Source: Nymphaea colorata (Eukaryota; Streptophyta; Magnoliopsida; Nymphaeales; Nymphaeaceae). Taken from it: 64,000 nt of DNA. Each line of letters starts with the position of its first letter. The first letter of the stretch is position 1. Below are positions 21,640 through 33,787 of the stretch, in pieces. Location: positions 7,666,713-7,730,712 of the forward strand of contig NC_045142.1 in NCBI RefSeq assembly GCF_008831285.2. The letters run 5' to 3'. The notes under the pieces are model-generated. The model was not told where the DNA came from, did no database searches, and worked only from the letters and a program-made list of their open reading frames with translations. The translations under genes and the position numbers were made by a program.

Positions 21640-23370
21640 GAAAGTTTGACTCCATTCGCCCTCTCTTTATGGACAAAGGTAACAAGGGAAGTGGTGAAGA
21701 AAAAACCCAAAAGGACAATGACGGATGGTTGGATGGCGGCGCACAGCCTGCCGGGCTGTGGAACAGAGCTAGACACTCATGGGTTAGTGTGGTTGAAACT
21801 CCCCCATGGATGGTCTCCCGGCAGCAAACATAGAAACGACGGATGATGGCCTGACAATAATGATTCCTCAAGTGGCGTCTGACAGATTAGTGGAACCATG
21901 AAGATTTGCAGCAACAGTAGACTTTTCAAGATGAGCATCTCGTCCTGGTATGGAGTTCATTTTTGAATCCCTGCTGTTAGCTCAAATTTTCTGTGAATGG
22001 AACCGGAAGATTCGTAATCCATGTTGCAGCAGAAAATGAATTGCAGCTGGTTCTCAAGAAGAGAGCGTGCATGGCAATTGGCAGGTAGGTAGACCCATGC
22101 TCATAGCAAGTACGTGGGAGATGAACTGAAAATAAAAAATGATGAGCATGTAGAAATATGGATTCATCTCCACAACTTTTCAGCAGAGCTCCTGAGCAAA
22201 ATATACCTTTTCGACAATAGCAAGGGTGCTACGACCACGGGGAACATTGTGGAAGAAGACCCATGCACCAAAATATGGGGAAAACTGTGTTATACTCGAA
22301 CAGGGATCGATGTCCCTGTTGGTTTCTCTCCTAAACCACAAGTATCTACTAGATTGGGTGGAAATAGGGTGTTGTGATAGGACATTCACTATGAGGCGTG
22401 CATCCTTTTTGCAGATGGTACATTCAGGCCAGTGAAAGCAATGAGGAAAAGATGAGGATGATGATGCTCTACCCTGTGGGAGGCAGAAACCACTGTTTTC
22501 AAAGGGAAAGGGCCTCTTTGGAAAGATGAATGTAAGGTCTAGCAAGACACCCAATGAGCAAACAAGAGACCTAGCCAAGGAGGGTAGGGGGGGTATGAAG
22601 TTTGTACACCAAACGCAGGTCTGAAAGCGGGAGCTACAGTCAAGGCTAACGAAGGATCAGGAAAAGGCACAACCAACCCATCAACGAGCATAAATTATGC
22701 AGGTCCCGTCTTATCCTTACCTTTAGCTAATGCCTTTACTAGCTTGATGCCAGAAAATGATAAGAGGGAAACCGAGTTTTCCCCAGGTCTTGCCTTTAAG
22801 GTGGGGGTAAATCTAAATATTTTGAAAGGAGAGGCAAAAGAATGAACTCTGCTCGTAATGGAGGAGAACAAAGTGCTATAGGGTTTCTAGAGGATCCCTT
22901 AGGTTCTAGCTAATGAAGAGCTTGGGTGGAAGGAAACCCCTTCAACGTTCCATTAGTTTGAGAGATTCAGAGGAAGCCTAGATTGTGAATTTTTTATCAA
23001 CAACAAAAACCAAGGAAGAATGGAAGTAAGGAGAGTGTCATGTGAAGAGATGGAGAAGGACTGCAGACGCGATTTAACAACCATTCCTATGCTTTCATCT
23101 GATCACCATTAATAAAGCAAACAACATACCACATACCAAGAAGATCGATACTTTGTTTTTCGAAATTTTGGCATCTTGCTGATTATACAAAAATTACAAT
23201 AGAGGCAGAGTGACAAAAGCAATATTCAGGCTGCATTATGCTTAAATTTTTTTAGAAATTTCAAGCTGCAAGAAAGAGTCAGTTCATGGAATAAAAGATG
23301 CCTCAACAAACTAACTGGTAGAATATCTTCCCTTGAATAGCAATACTATGTTGTTTATATGAGAATATAT
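21640..23370 (+). pseudogene. Old LINE relic (ORF1 part) in flank of unit B
   Basis: A degraded LINE ORF1 of a different, older element than 3634-9955. Recognisable pieces include a DUF4283-like stretch near 21980-22080 and the open frame 22114-22377 (VEIWIHLHNFSAELLSKIY, then CYTRTGIDVPVGF), which parallels IWIHLPALP...ARICIEVPLSF of the intact-looking LINE. It has many stops and shifts. It is collinear with 52790-53218 plus 59643-60740 in unit C but stops near 23370, where an LTR relic begins; the ORF2 part kept in unit C is missing here. Confidence 0.65.
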
Positions 23371-24125
23371 AGATGTATGTTGTGGTAGAAATACTCTTAA
23401 ATGAATATTATGATAGAAACAAACAATTCATGTTCAAACTTATAAAATCACTGCATTTATGTATTCACACACTCACAATCACTTGTAAAATTTATGAATA
23501 ATCACAAACATTTTTCTAAAAAACTTAAACAAGATGAAATTGAGCTCTCACTATGTAATAACCAAATTAGAGCAATATCTTAAACTCACTTAAGGTTCCA
23601 AGAGAACAAGAAATATTCAAAATACTAGGCTTCACTTCAAAAAATTTTCAAGGCTATTTGCAAAGATTTCTCGAATCAAAATACATTATTCACTCAAAAG
23701 TACTTCGAAATTTTCTCATATAAAGGTTTATGAAATACCAATCTTCAAAAATTTTTGGCCAAGCATTACACTGCATCAGGATAAAAAAGATGTTTAAATG
23801 AACATATAACTTATCAAGAGTAAACATAGTTTTTGAATTAGATACCTCTTGTAAAGCCGCAGGGAATGGCCAATTCTTATACTGAGAGACGAGTTCCCTT
23901 TTCCTCTATAAAATTTTTTAAAGCACTTTAAAAACCAAAACAAACTTTAAGATGCAAACAACTAAAAATCTAATAGTCAATGTGCTAATGGATGAACCTA
24001 GCTCTCAACTCTCATTTGCATTGGAAACGAGCATAGGTGTTAATGCATGACATGCAAATGACCCTCTTTAGGAGAAAAATTGATGACATTGACCAAAAAT
24101 GTAGATATTGAAAACCTCTTATTTA
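23371..24125 (+). mobile_element. LTR fragment of Gypsy-like family
   Basis: Non-coding DNA closely matching 63480-64000 and more distantly 28960-29550, the U5-side part of a long LTR. It ends abruptly at 24125, where the 3' flank of an NPF unit (matching position 138 onward) starts. The NPF gene expected upstream of that flank is absent. Confidence 0.6.
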
Positions 24126-27100
24126 AGATGACAATAGTTGATGAATTGATCCCAAAGAGGTGAATTATGCTTCGTAAAATGGTTCTTCCAATGCAGCAGA
24201 AATCAACACAAAGTTTACACAAAGTTTATCTAAGTAGGAAAAATAAGCAACATGTTGCTTATGTCAAAAGGAAATGTATTTTTCTCATTCTGTCATAGAT
24301 TATGGCAACAAATTTGAGATTTATTTTGCTGCAGCGTGTTTCTATGGAGAAATCAGAATGTAAATGATGTTTACAATAGAATGTTAAGTGTTATTCTTGC
24401 TAGAGTTGAGGCTTATCACAGGGATGTTGTTTTCTTTGGTTAGAATAATTATCCTTGCCTTTGTAAGATAGAAGTCATGAGTATCTTGAAGTTCCTGTAT
24501 CCATCAACCACTAGATCCATCTTATTGCAAGAATATAATATGTTAAAAGCCTGCTCTCTTCATCTCTTTTTATAACATAAACAAGAGATTATGAGATCAA
24601 CAAAGAGTTTGAGTAAGAAAAAAAAGGCAACATTTTTATCTTTTGGGCAATTCCATTTATGAAGGACTACCTTTTACCTTTAACCCCAAATATATAGTCC
24701 ATAAGTTTTCTAAATTTCTGGACTTGGGCCTCGGTTTTCTTGATGCTCCCAAGCAAGCACCTTGTTTTCGATTGCCGATGTCAGTCACAGTCATGAAGGA
24801 AATGACAGCGATGTCATCTGTATTTGCATAGGAAGTGAACAACTTCTAAGTACTTATAAAGGGCAGTCCTGAAAAGAAATATTCATTCACACTTTTCACC
24901 ATGTCATCATCTAATTGATTGATGCCCCCATTGTCATTGAAATTTGAGGCAGAGGCATATACCAGAAAAATTAGAAACATAAGACCGTATCTTGAATTAT
25001 AGTTAAAAGGCAGGTCGTAATGGAAAAGCTTTTATATTTTCTTTCTATAATAGTTCACATGAATTTGGAGCTATTAGTTTCTAAACAAACAGCCAGCGGT
25101 CAAATTTTATGTGGCCACACATAAATATGGGGGCGCTTTCTGTGTAACGTAGTTCTGTGCCAGAGATGACTATTTCGGGCGAAAGCCAGAAGTGCCTTTA
25201 CAAGTAATTTTTATAATAGTTTTACTTTGACGTAATTTAGTAAACATTACAACCTGCTTATAACTTTCTATGGTCCGATGGACCAGCTACGCCAACAGAA
25301 AAAGAAAATGGTAAGAGAAATTATATAAGAAACTGAAAAGAAAAGACAAACAAGAGAACAGGCTCACCTTCTTATAGAAGCTAGGAAGCAAACTGGCTTC
25401 AGCATTCTTCTGCTGAAAGTAAACCTTGAAGCTATCGAGCAAGGTCCTCTTCGTTTTCGGCAGCTCAAAACAGATGTAGGTGAAAAGAAAATCCGCACAG
25501 TGGAGAATCGCCATTCTCTGCTCTAATCCCAAACTAGACGTCCTAATCCGACATTTTTGAATCCTTGCCAAGGTTTATGGTCATGTGCTGTATATGCCAA
25601 ATTTTTTGTGATTGGGACCGAAAGATTCCTAATCTGTGATGCAGTAGAAGATGAATTGCAGCTGGTTCTCAAGAAAGTGTGCTGGGTAGGTAGGCACACA
25701 CTCATCGCAAGCTGATGGTACACAGGAAACGAACTGAACATAAAAAATGATGAATAGGTAGAAATACGGATTCATCTCCCCATCTTCTCACTACCAAACG
25801 AAAACTATGATAATATACATATATATGTTAACCTGGAGCCAGTCTTGTAAAAATCATTTTATGAACTGAATTGGTGAATTTGCAAAATAAATTAAAAGGT
25901 CATTAAAAAATCAAATGTATAATATATAATAATAAAAAATGTTAAAATATTTTAGAACTTTTCAAAAGCAGACACGTGATAATTGGATCCGCCACTTGAA
26001 TACGTCTCAAAGTGAACGAAACATTAGGACGAGTTGCGTGCACAGGCGTTTTCACAAAACAAATGTAAAGAAAAACAAGGAAGAGGAAGTTTTTAGCGTG
26101 GTTTGGAACGAATTCCTACATTCACGATCTCAATCATGAGATCCTTTATCATTGGTTTCCTTTTTATAAGGGCTTTATACAAGGATGGTGCCAAGAGGGG
26201 CCGGCATGGGTCCAGGATCTCTAAAAAAAAATTACTTGTCAATTTTAAAAAGATTTACTTGTGATATTTCGGTTTATGTCAAAATTTAAAAACTTTAATT
26301 CCTCGTCAATTCAAGCTCTGCCCCTGGTTTTATACAAGAGCTTGTTACAATGACTGTCCCGATTAGGCATCCTTTCACTCTTCTTTGAATGCTCTCTTTA
26401 TGCTGGATGCTTTCTTCATGCATTATCAGATGAACCTCATTCCTTATCGTCTTCTGATCTAGTGGATAATTATTAGATCCATTTTTGGTGTAACTATTTA
26501 CGTTATCAAAATGTACAGTGAAAGAGAAAAAGTTTTAGAAAATTTTTTATAAAGAAATGTATATTTTATAATTTAGCTTTTCCATAACCCTCTTTTGCCC
26601 AACCAAAACGCTATCCTTTTTTTTTTTTACTTAATACGGAGTATTTTACCCATTGAATAGGCCATTACACAATTTTTTTTGTGCAAAGAGGTGTTCACAT
26701 ATCCAGTTTTGAATCATTAGGTTCTCATGGGTCCCATTGAAACAACTTGATGTATTAAGGAACCTGGAGCACTTTCAGGCACAAATATTACTCGCTTGAA
26801 CTTGGGAGTTTCATGTTGGGAACATGAAATAACTGTGTTTTTGTAATTGAAAAAAGAAATACTATTTGTCATGACTCACTCACATCCACACCGTCCTCGG
26901 GCTTTTGGTCTGACGGATCCCAACTCACTTGCTAGCAGCTTTAGTTTCTTCTTCAAAATGTCTAAAAATTAGTACAACAAAGTACTTATTAGCCTTTTTA
27001 TAAGTCTCGAGATTCAACACTGTTCTTAGATATGAAACTAAACTTTTCAAAGTGGGTTGTTACACTACCTCTATATAAGGGGGGAAAGAAAAGCGAAAAA

Positions 27101-27474
27101 AAAAATTCTTTTCTGAAAATGCGGAAGTGTACCCTTTTCCAGGAACACCCATTTAGGGGTAGATGTTGGGACTCAAACAACCACCTTACTTCTAATGTTT
27201 CAGCGTTCGCCCCACCTCAAAAAAAAATTAAAAGATTTACATGTAAATTTAAAAAATTCACTTGTCCTATATAAAAATGTTGAAAAATGATATTTTGACC
27301 CATGTCAAAATTTAAAAACATCAATTCGGTCCCTCATGAAAAAATTCTGGCTCTGCCCCTGATGATGTCATAAACAACTATGAGCTACCCAGTTTTCTTC
27401 GGTGGCCCCTTTTGGATTCTTCAAATGATCACCACTAGTTGCTTAGTGACAAAAGGGATTTAAAATAATTAGGT
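24126..27474. other. Unit E: NPF 3' flank without its gene
   Basis: The first bases (AAGATGACAATAGTTGATGAA) match the DNA 35 bp after the copy A stop codon, and the match continues through the flank. The order is preserved: conserved block 24640-24840, exon-like ORF 25368-25514, LINE ORF1 scrap 25555-25790, non-coding DNA 25795-27470. The transporter itself is gone. Homology to units A and C stops near 27474 at the edge of the Gypsy-like element. Confidence 0.65.
25368..25514 (-). pseudogene. Exon-like ORF of unknown origin, copy in unit E
   Basis: The minus-strand ATG at 25514 opens 49 codons (MAILHCADFLFTYICFELPK ... LLPSFYKK) with no stop, ending directly before GTGAGC, a good splice donor. 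It pairs with the stop-containing copy at 1269-1415. No family is recognised. No continuation exon was identified. Confidence 0.35.
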
Positions 27475-29546
27475 CCCGGTGTACAACTCTCCAATGGAGC
27501 TTTAAAGATCCCTTGGAGGACTCATCTTCATCATTTTAGAGCTTCATTCAAGGTGAGTTCAAGTTTATTTCAAGCATGATTGTTCATTCTCCCTAATTAA
27601 TTTTCTCATTTAGAGGTATGTAATAATCATCCCTCTCATTTCTCTCATATTTTCTTTCCTCTCTTCTTCCTCTCTCCATGGCCAAAAGAGATAGCTCTTA
27701 ACTCTATTTTAGAGCCAAGAGGCTATGCTCAAGTGCACCGAGAGCATGAGAAGATGAGATGATCTTTCATTTCCATGCGTGAGTCATGTCATTTCTTCAA
27801 TACATTCTTGTTGTTCTTTTGCTTCATTCTATTTTCCTCTCTTTTTCATTTTCTCATGGTCATAAGAGATAGTTCTCAACTCTATTTTAGAGCGAAGAGG
27901 CTATGCTCAAGTGTACCGGAAACATGAAAAGATGAGATTTGATTCCATAGTTGAATCATACTCTCTTTCTTTTCTTAAATATTGTTTTTTGATACTATCC
28001 ATGCATAGCTATTTGATTTTTCATTTATATGTGAATGCACAGTGAGAATGAGAGTATGGTTTGAGATTCTTTTGTTTTATTCATGTAATTTTGAGGTTGG
28101 GGCTTGTCCAACTCGAGAAGAACCTTCACGAATTTGTACGTGTTAAAGTGCATTTTCATATCATTTCGCGTTAGTTTCTTTTTAACCATCCAATTAGAAA
28201 CCCTAATGAGCACTTTATCATGTGGTTTGAGCTTCTTTCATACCCAACGGTGGACGAAACATATTCCCTTGCAACCAATTGAATAACAATATTCTATGCT
28301 TATATAAATCATATTTTTCAAAATATTTTGGAAAGAAACCTTCTAATACGGTCTTGGAGACTTAACTTAGGTTCTTGCATGAGCCCAAGTTCCCCTCCGG
28401 CCTACATCAAAAATTGAAGTCGGCTATTTTCAATTCATTTCTTGATTTTAATACTCATGAAGACATATGCGTATATACATGGCGTATGTGTGCACATGAA
28501 TGTCTTTCTTTGTCATTCTCTCTTTATGATTTAACATACAAACTCTCATATACGTATATACAAATATATAAACGTGTATTCCATTTTAAATCTCTCTCTC
28601 TTTCTAAAATGATATTCTCTTCTCTATTTGATTTAAGCTTCATTTTCACAAGGTTTCATGTACGTATCTATACATATAGGAATACGTATCTCTCTTCCTT
28701 TTAAATCTTTGATTTTATGATTTGCAATATTTCTTTCTCTTTCTCTTTCTCTATATCTCTCTCTTGGGATCAAGTCTTTCATCTTTTACATTCTTTCAAT
28801 ATTTTCTTTTATCATTTAAGTTTTTAATTTTTCATTTGCCGACTTCATCAAGACCACAAACCAAGTAATGACTCAATATTGGATTCATGCTTGATAGGTC
28901 TACAATCCCAATCCATTTTCAAAAACTTTTCCTTCATATATATGATATTTACAAAAACAAAAATCTTATATGTATGTTGTGGTAGGAATGACTTTAGATG
29001 AATGTTGTGGTGGGAATGTTTTACATTCTTCCAATCATATAGGATAAATGCATCCATGCATTCTCACCCACTTTATTTCACTTATGATCACAAGCACATC
29101 TCCAAAAGAACTTAAGCAAGAGGGGATGAAACTCTAACTAGGTGGTAACCGAATTAGAGCAAAATCTCAAACCTACTTAAAGTTTTATGAGAACACTAAA
29201 GTGATTTCAAAATGATTTCATAAGCTTTTCAAATGATATTTACTAATTCCACTTTTTCCTCAAAATATTTCACATTTTCAAGCAACTCTTCAAGAGTCTT
29301 TTCAAAAGTTTGAAACATCAAACTTTCAATATTTTCTACACCGCATATAGAATTAAAATGATGTTTAAGTTAAAATAAAATGCATCAATAATAAACATAG
29401 CCCTTGGGTTGATTACCCCCGATAAAGGTGCCGGGAACGGTCGATCCTCGTACCGACGGGCGAGTCCCTTTCTTCCCTATTTCAAAGCAAAACCTCATTT
29501 TTTTGGAGCACTCCAAAACCAATGAAAATTTTGGGATGCAAACAGA
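27475..29546 (+). repeat. 5' LTR remnant (R/U5 side)
   Basis: AT- and CT-rich DNA without ORFs, ending immediately before the primer-binding-like site. The last 600 bp have relatives at 23371-24125 and 62950-64000. Two paralogous blocks (about 27660-27760 and 27840-27940) share AAGAGATAGYTCTYAACTCTATTTTAGAGC-type text, an internal duplication. Confidence 0.5.
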
Positions 29547-29563
29547 TGGCGACCGTGATGGGA
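29547..29563 (+). promoter_or_regulatory. Primer-binding-like site of Gypsy-like element
   Basis: TGGCGACCGTGATGGGA follows the LTR remnant after CAGA. Similar TGGCGAC...GGGA sites prime minus-strand synthesis in several plant Ty3/Gypsy families. The assignment is by resemblance only. Confidence 0.45.
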
Positions 29564-31766
29564 CCCGTCATCGTTTGACTATAATTATAATTGATGCATT
29601 TTTCAAAAACTTGAACATCTCATATGTTGCCGATGATAAAGCATGTATCTTTTTTTGGCCTTGACCCCATTGACTTCTCATTTCAGTGCTTGATGATTGT
29701 ATTTGCTTTCTTGCATATGAGACTAATCGAGGTTGATCAATCATGTTCACATAGATCTAGGGTCAAATACAACCCTCCTCAATTTAGGATTTGTTTGAAA
29801 ACAATGTTTGCTCTTCTATCTATTTTAATCCCCATCTTAGGCAACATTGCATTAGAGACAATTGATTTTTCATGATTTCTCATATTTCAAAATTTCAATA
29901 CCTATTTGTATCGGTCATCATGTTGCCGGACTTGGTCTTAGGCGGTAGCACAAGACTAAGTCTTACAACTAGACCACACCTTGGGCCGGAAAGCCCTCTC
30001 GTTAGTACCATGAGTGGTAATTTATGGTATATCGACGAGTGATCAAGAAGAAGTGGATAAACCTTACCCTTAGTTTCCTAATGGAGAATTCTATGATCGT
30101 ACTATGCCTTTTGGCTAAGGTATATTATGATATCAAGTATGTGACTCATCTATTAGTTCAATTACTAACTTTATTTGACTCGAGTCATACATAATTATTT
30201 TGGCCTCAACACACATATCTTTCTCCTTATTTCATTGAGCTATTATTTATTTCAAATTGAATATCAATATTTGCTTTACTGAATTATACTCCATCTTCAA
30301 TCGTCAGACACGTGGTTTCCATTTGTTGGATCCATATAAATCAAACATATTCATTATACTCTATTGGAGGTTTAATCCTTTTAAAGTTAAGATTCTCTTC
30401 ACAAGTGATAAATTGCTAATAATTCTCTCTATTTTTCTATATTATCAACTTCTTATCTTGCTATGAAAATCACTATTTACCAATCATATTTCTACAACAA
30501 ATTTCTTTCATACTAGCTTTGGCCCAATTACGTGTCAAAATTCTTTCATATCCAAGTGCAGACACATGATATTACCTTTCACTCTTACATATCAATTTTT
30601 TTATACATTTGAGCCAATTTCCATTATTTTCTCCGCCTCAAGCTCAGTCTGCTTGACTCGGGCCATACATTCCTTGTTTTCTCACTTACATTTAGCCCAA
30701 TAATTTTTCAACTTCAATTCATATGAAATGTATTTCTTTCCATTTTACTATTTCCATGATTTTATTGGGTCATCATTTATTCCAAGATTTTTGCTAATGC
30801 TCCGGTATATTATATTTTCAATCGACGTCTAATTTTTGACTCATTTATTCACCCTAGTTCAATCTATATCTTCCTGAGTCAAACCTCATATATTCATATT
30901 CTACTCGAGATTTAATCATTGCAAAACTAAGATTCTCTGTTTTGCTGCATTATCAACTAGATATCTCGCAATGAGAATTACCATCTACCTATCATATTCT
31001 TATAACAAATTTTTCTCCTACAAGTTTTGTCTCAATTTCTTTACCTCATAGACAAAACATAAATTCTTGCATACCAAAGTTCATATATATGTCATTACCT
31101 TGCATCCTCATTTTCCTGTTAGTAGAAGTTATATCAATTTCCTTTATATAATTTTGCTCATACCTTATTTGATTGAGGCAATTTCCATTACTTTCTTCGC
31201 CTCAGTCTCAATCATCTTTCTAGCATTCTCTCATTTATCAATCATGGCAAATTCCTAATACTGGGGCATTTTTTTTATGAATATTTCAAGACATTTCTAA
31301 ATTGCTTTTGCGACAAATATTTTCATTGTTCATATAAAAGGGATAATATCCCAATCAAATCAATTCAGCTGTTAAGCTAAAGATTTGACCAAGCGCAATT
31401 CGGCCGCTAGGCTTGGAGCTTTCTAAAGCTAGCTCAACCATGTCATTAGACAATGGGATTTTATGGAGCAAGCGCAACTTGGCCGTTTGGCTAAGGGCTT
31501 TTTCGAAGCAAGCTCAACCCAAACGCTAATTTGGGGAATTTTAACAAGTTCAAAATCCACCCTTGGGTGAAAACCAAAATTTTCACCAAAAGGCGCTCGA
31601 AGTGATAAGAAGACTTCTCGTCACAACCAATGTTGGAGCAATAGGATCTCATCCTCCGTTTCAACAAAGACGTTCGAGGTGATGAAGGTTCTTTCCCGAT
31701 ATTGCCACTTGTTATCGAGCAACCCATTCAGGAAAGGGGTAAAACCTGAAATTATGGACAAAAGAG

Positions 31767-32030
31767 CAACCCACGCAGGCAAGGAGTTAAACCTGCAATG
31801 CTAACCAAAGCAACCCACACAGGTAAGGAGTTAAACCTGCACTGCAAGCCAAAGCAACCCACGCAGGCAAGGGGTTAAACCTGCAATGCTAACCAAAGCA
31901 ACCCACACAGGTAAGGAGTTAAACCTGCACTGCAAGCCAAAGCAACCCACGCAGGTAAGGGGTTAAACCTACACTGCAAGCAAATGCCACCCACACAGTT
32001 AAGGATATAAACTTGCGATGCAAGTCAAGG
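31767..32030 (+). repeat. 44-bp tandem repeat with 88-bp higher order
   Basis: Six copies start at 31767, 31811, 31855, 31899, 31943 and 31987 (CAACCCACGCAGGCAAGG... type). Copies 1 and 3 are nearly identical, as are 2 and 4, so the array grew as 88-bp dimers. Degenerate further copies follow to about 32150. Just upstream (31385-31510) is a separate two-copy repeat of AAGCGCAAYTYGGCCG-type text. Confidence 0.9.
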
Positions 32031-32239
32031 CAACCTATTCAGGGGGGTAAACCTGAATTTCATAACGGCAAACCCATGCAGGCAAGGGGTTAAACATGCA
32101 ATGTAAGCTCAAACTACCCATTCAGGCAAGAGGTTAAGCTTGAAACATCTCTCCCAACATGTTTAGTTTGAAAAATTTGCGGCGCTTATCTTTGTCCCTA
32201 AGCACGGCTAACACCGGCTTATTAACAAAGAGTGGCATC

Positions 32240-32735
32240 TGTAATCACCTCAAATTTTTCAAAAAAAGGGGGGCTATTAAAATTTTGGGTCTATTATTTT
32301 TAAAATAAATTTTAAATCCAAGTTTAGATCCAAAATTCAAGTTTAGATCCAAATCGAGAATTCCAAACTCAAATTCCAAAGCCGAATTCAAATTTTGAAT
32401 TTTGGCTCCAAAACTACTTCCTCTCGGATTCAAATCTTGAATTCAAATTTCAAATTTTAGCTCTAAAATTCTTCCCTCTTGAATTCAAATCCTAAATTTG
32501 AATTTTAGCTCTAAAATTCTTTCATCTCGAATTCAAATCCTAAATTCAAATTTTGAATTTTGGCTCCAAAATTCTTCCATCTTGAATTCAAATCCTAAAT
32601 TCAAATTTTAAATTTTGGCTCTAAAAAGTTCTCCCTCTTCAATTCGAATTTCGAATTTTGGCTCTAAAATTCTCTATAAATACCCCCTACTTCCCACCTC
32701 TTAGGCAAGAGTTAGCATTATGAGAAATCCCAACA
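32240..32735 (+). repeat. 3' LTR, U3 part, truncated
   Basis: It begins TGTAATCACCTC after AGTGGCATC and contains an irregular array of 48-55-bp repeats (about 32400-32670; AATTCAAATCCTAAATTC words). It ends a few bases inside intron 3 of inverted NPF copy D. Confidence 0.55.
32675..32682 (+). promoter_or_regulatory. LTR TATA box facing copy D
   Basis: TATAAATA followed by CCCC, the normal setting of a retrotransposon core promoter, near the end of the U3 part. Transcription from it would run rightward into the antisense strand of copy D exon 3, which starts at 32748. Confidence 0.5.
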
Positions 32736-33682
32736 AGAAAATCTTGCCTGAACTTTGAAGTCACTTGGCACATTTGCTTTGTGTTCATCTGATCATCTTG
32801 GTAGAAGTAATCGCTAACATTTGTCGACAGCGCCAGTTTTCGCTTTCGAATCGCTGCAATTACCACTCGAGCAATGCCAGTGAACGGACTCCCTTGAGGC
32901 TTCACTTCTTTGTAGTGCCATTTGCCAATGAGGAAGATGACAATGCTGATCACGTTGGCTGCTAGGCAGATCCCGTAACCCCAAGCCCACCCAACAGTGT
33001 CTTGCACGAAAACAACAACTGTGCTGGCCAGGATCATTGCAACATAGAGTGCTATGAAGAACCAGTTGAAGGTTTCCTGCCTCTTTGGATCTTCGAATTG
33101 GTTCGCGCCAAATGTGGCCATTGTGTAGCGTGAGCCGCCGATGCCCACACTGACGAGAGCCAGTGAAACATAAAGGATTGCGTACTGAAAACTCGAAGGC
33201 GATTTGCATGAGTTGCTGCATGGTGGTCGTCTAAGGGACTGTAATATTGCAGTCAAGGTCATTGGAACGAGTCCCTGTTGCATGCAACATTCAAGCGAAT
33301 GACTCAGCTTGGTGAATTTGCAACACAAACAAGAAACATCATCCCTAGTCTCATCGCCATCATAGACATTGCCTTGTACAGGTTCTCATGAAACTGGGCC
33401 ACAATAGATGCTGACTCACCTTGCTTCAAATTAATCAAATAAACTTACAAAATGCAATCCTATATATATATAGTGAATGATGGCTCTAACTGCTTATAGT
33501 GATGCTGTTGTGTGTTGAATGTTGCCTGGTGATTTAAATTAAAAATCAATCATTACAAAAAAAAAACAATTTAATGAGTAGCGAGCATTATAATGTAGTA
33601 ACCATTCATTAAATTTGTAGCAATAATTTATGATGCTTTGAACAATGAATTTTTAACTTTTAGCAACATCCGACACACATAG

Positions 33683-33684
<2 letters not shown>

Positions 33685-33772
<88 letters not shown>

Positions 33773-33787
33773 AAAGAGAGAGAGAGA
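33685..33787. repeat. (TA)n(GA)n compound microsatellite, intron 2 of copy D
   Basis: About 63 bp of TA is followed by about 40 bp of GA with one AAAA interruption. Short ORFs over it are artefacts. Confidence 0.95.

Larger units (their letters stand above)
27475..32735 (+). mobile_element. Deleted long-LTR Ty3/Gypsy-like (Tat/Ogre-type?) retroelement
   Basis: A 5.3-kb segment without coding domains. It comprises a 5' LTR remnant lacking its left part, a primer-binding-like site, about 2.7 kb of non-coding internal DNA with tandem repeats, and the U3 side of a 3' LTR. It separates the direct-oriented unit E from the inverted copy D, so both of its outer ends coincide with rearrangement breakpoints. 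The family label rests on LTR length, the primer site and the TGTAATCACCTCAAATTTT-type LTR start; gag, pol and protease are all missing. Confidence 0.55.

Noticed and set aside
31767-32030. Evenly spaced repeats considered as a CRISPR-like array
   Set aside because: Units are contiguous with no unique spacers, in plant retroelement DNA.
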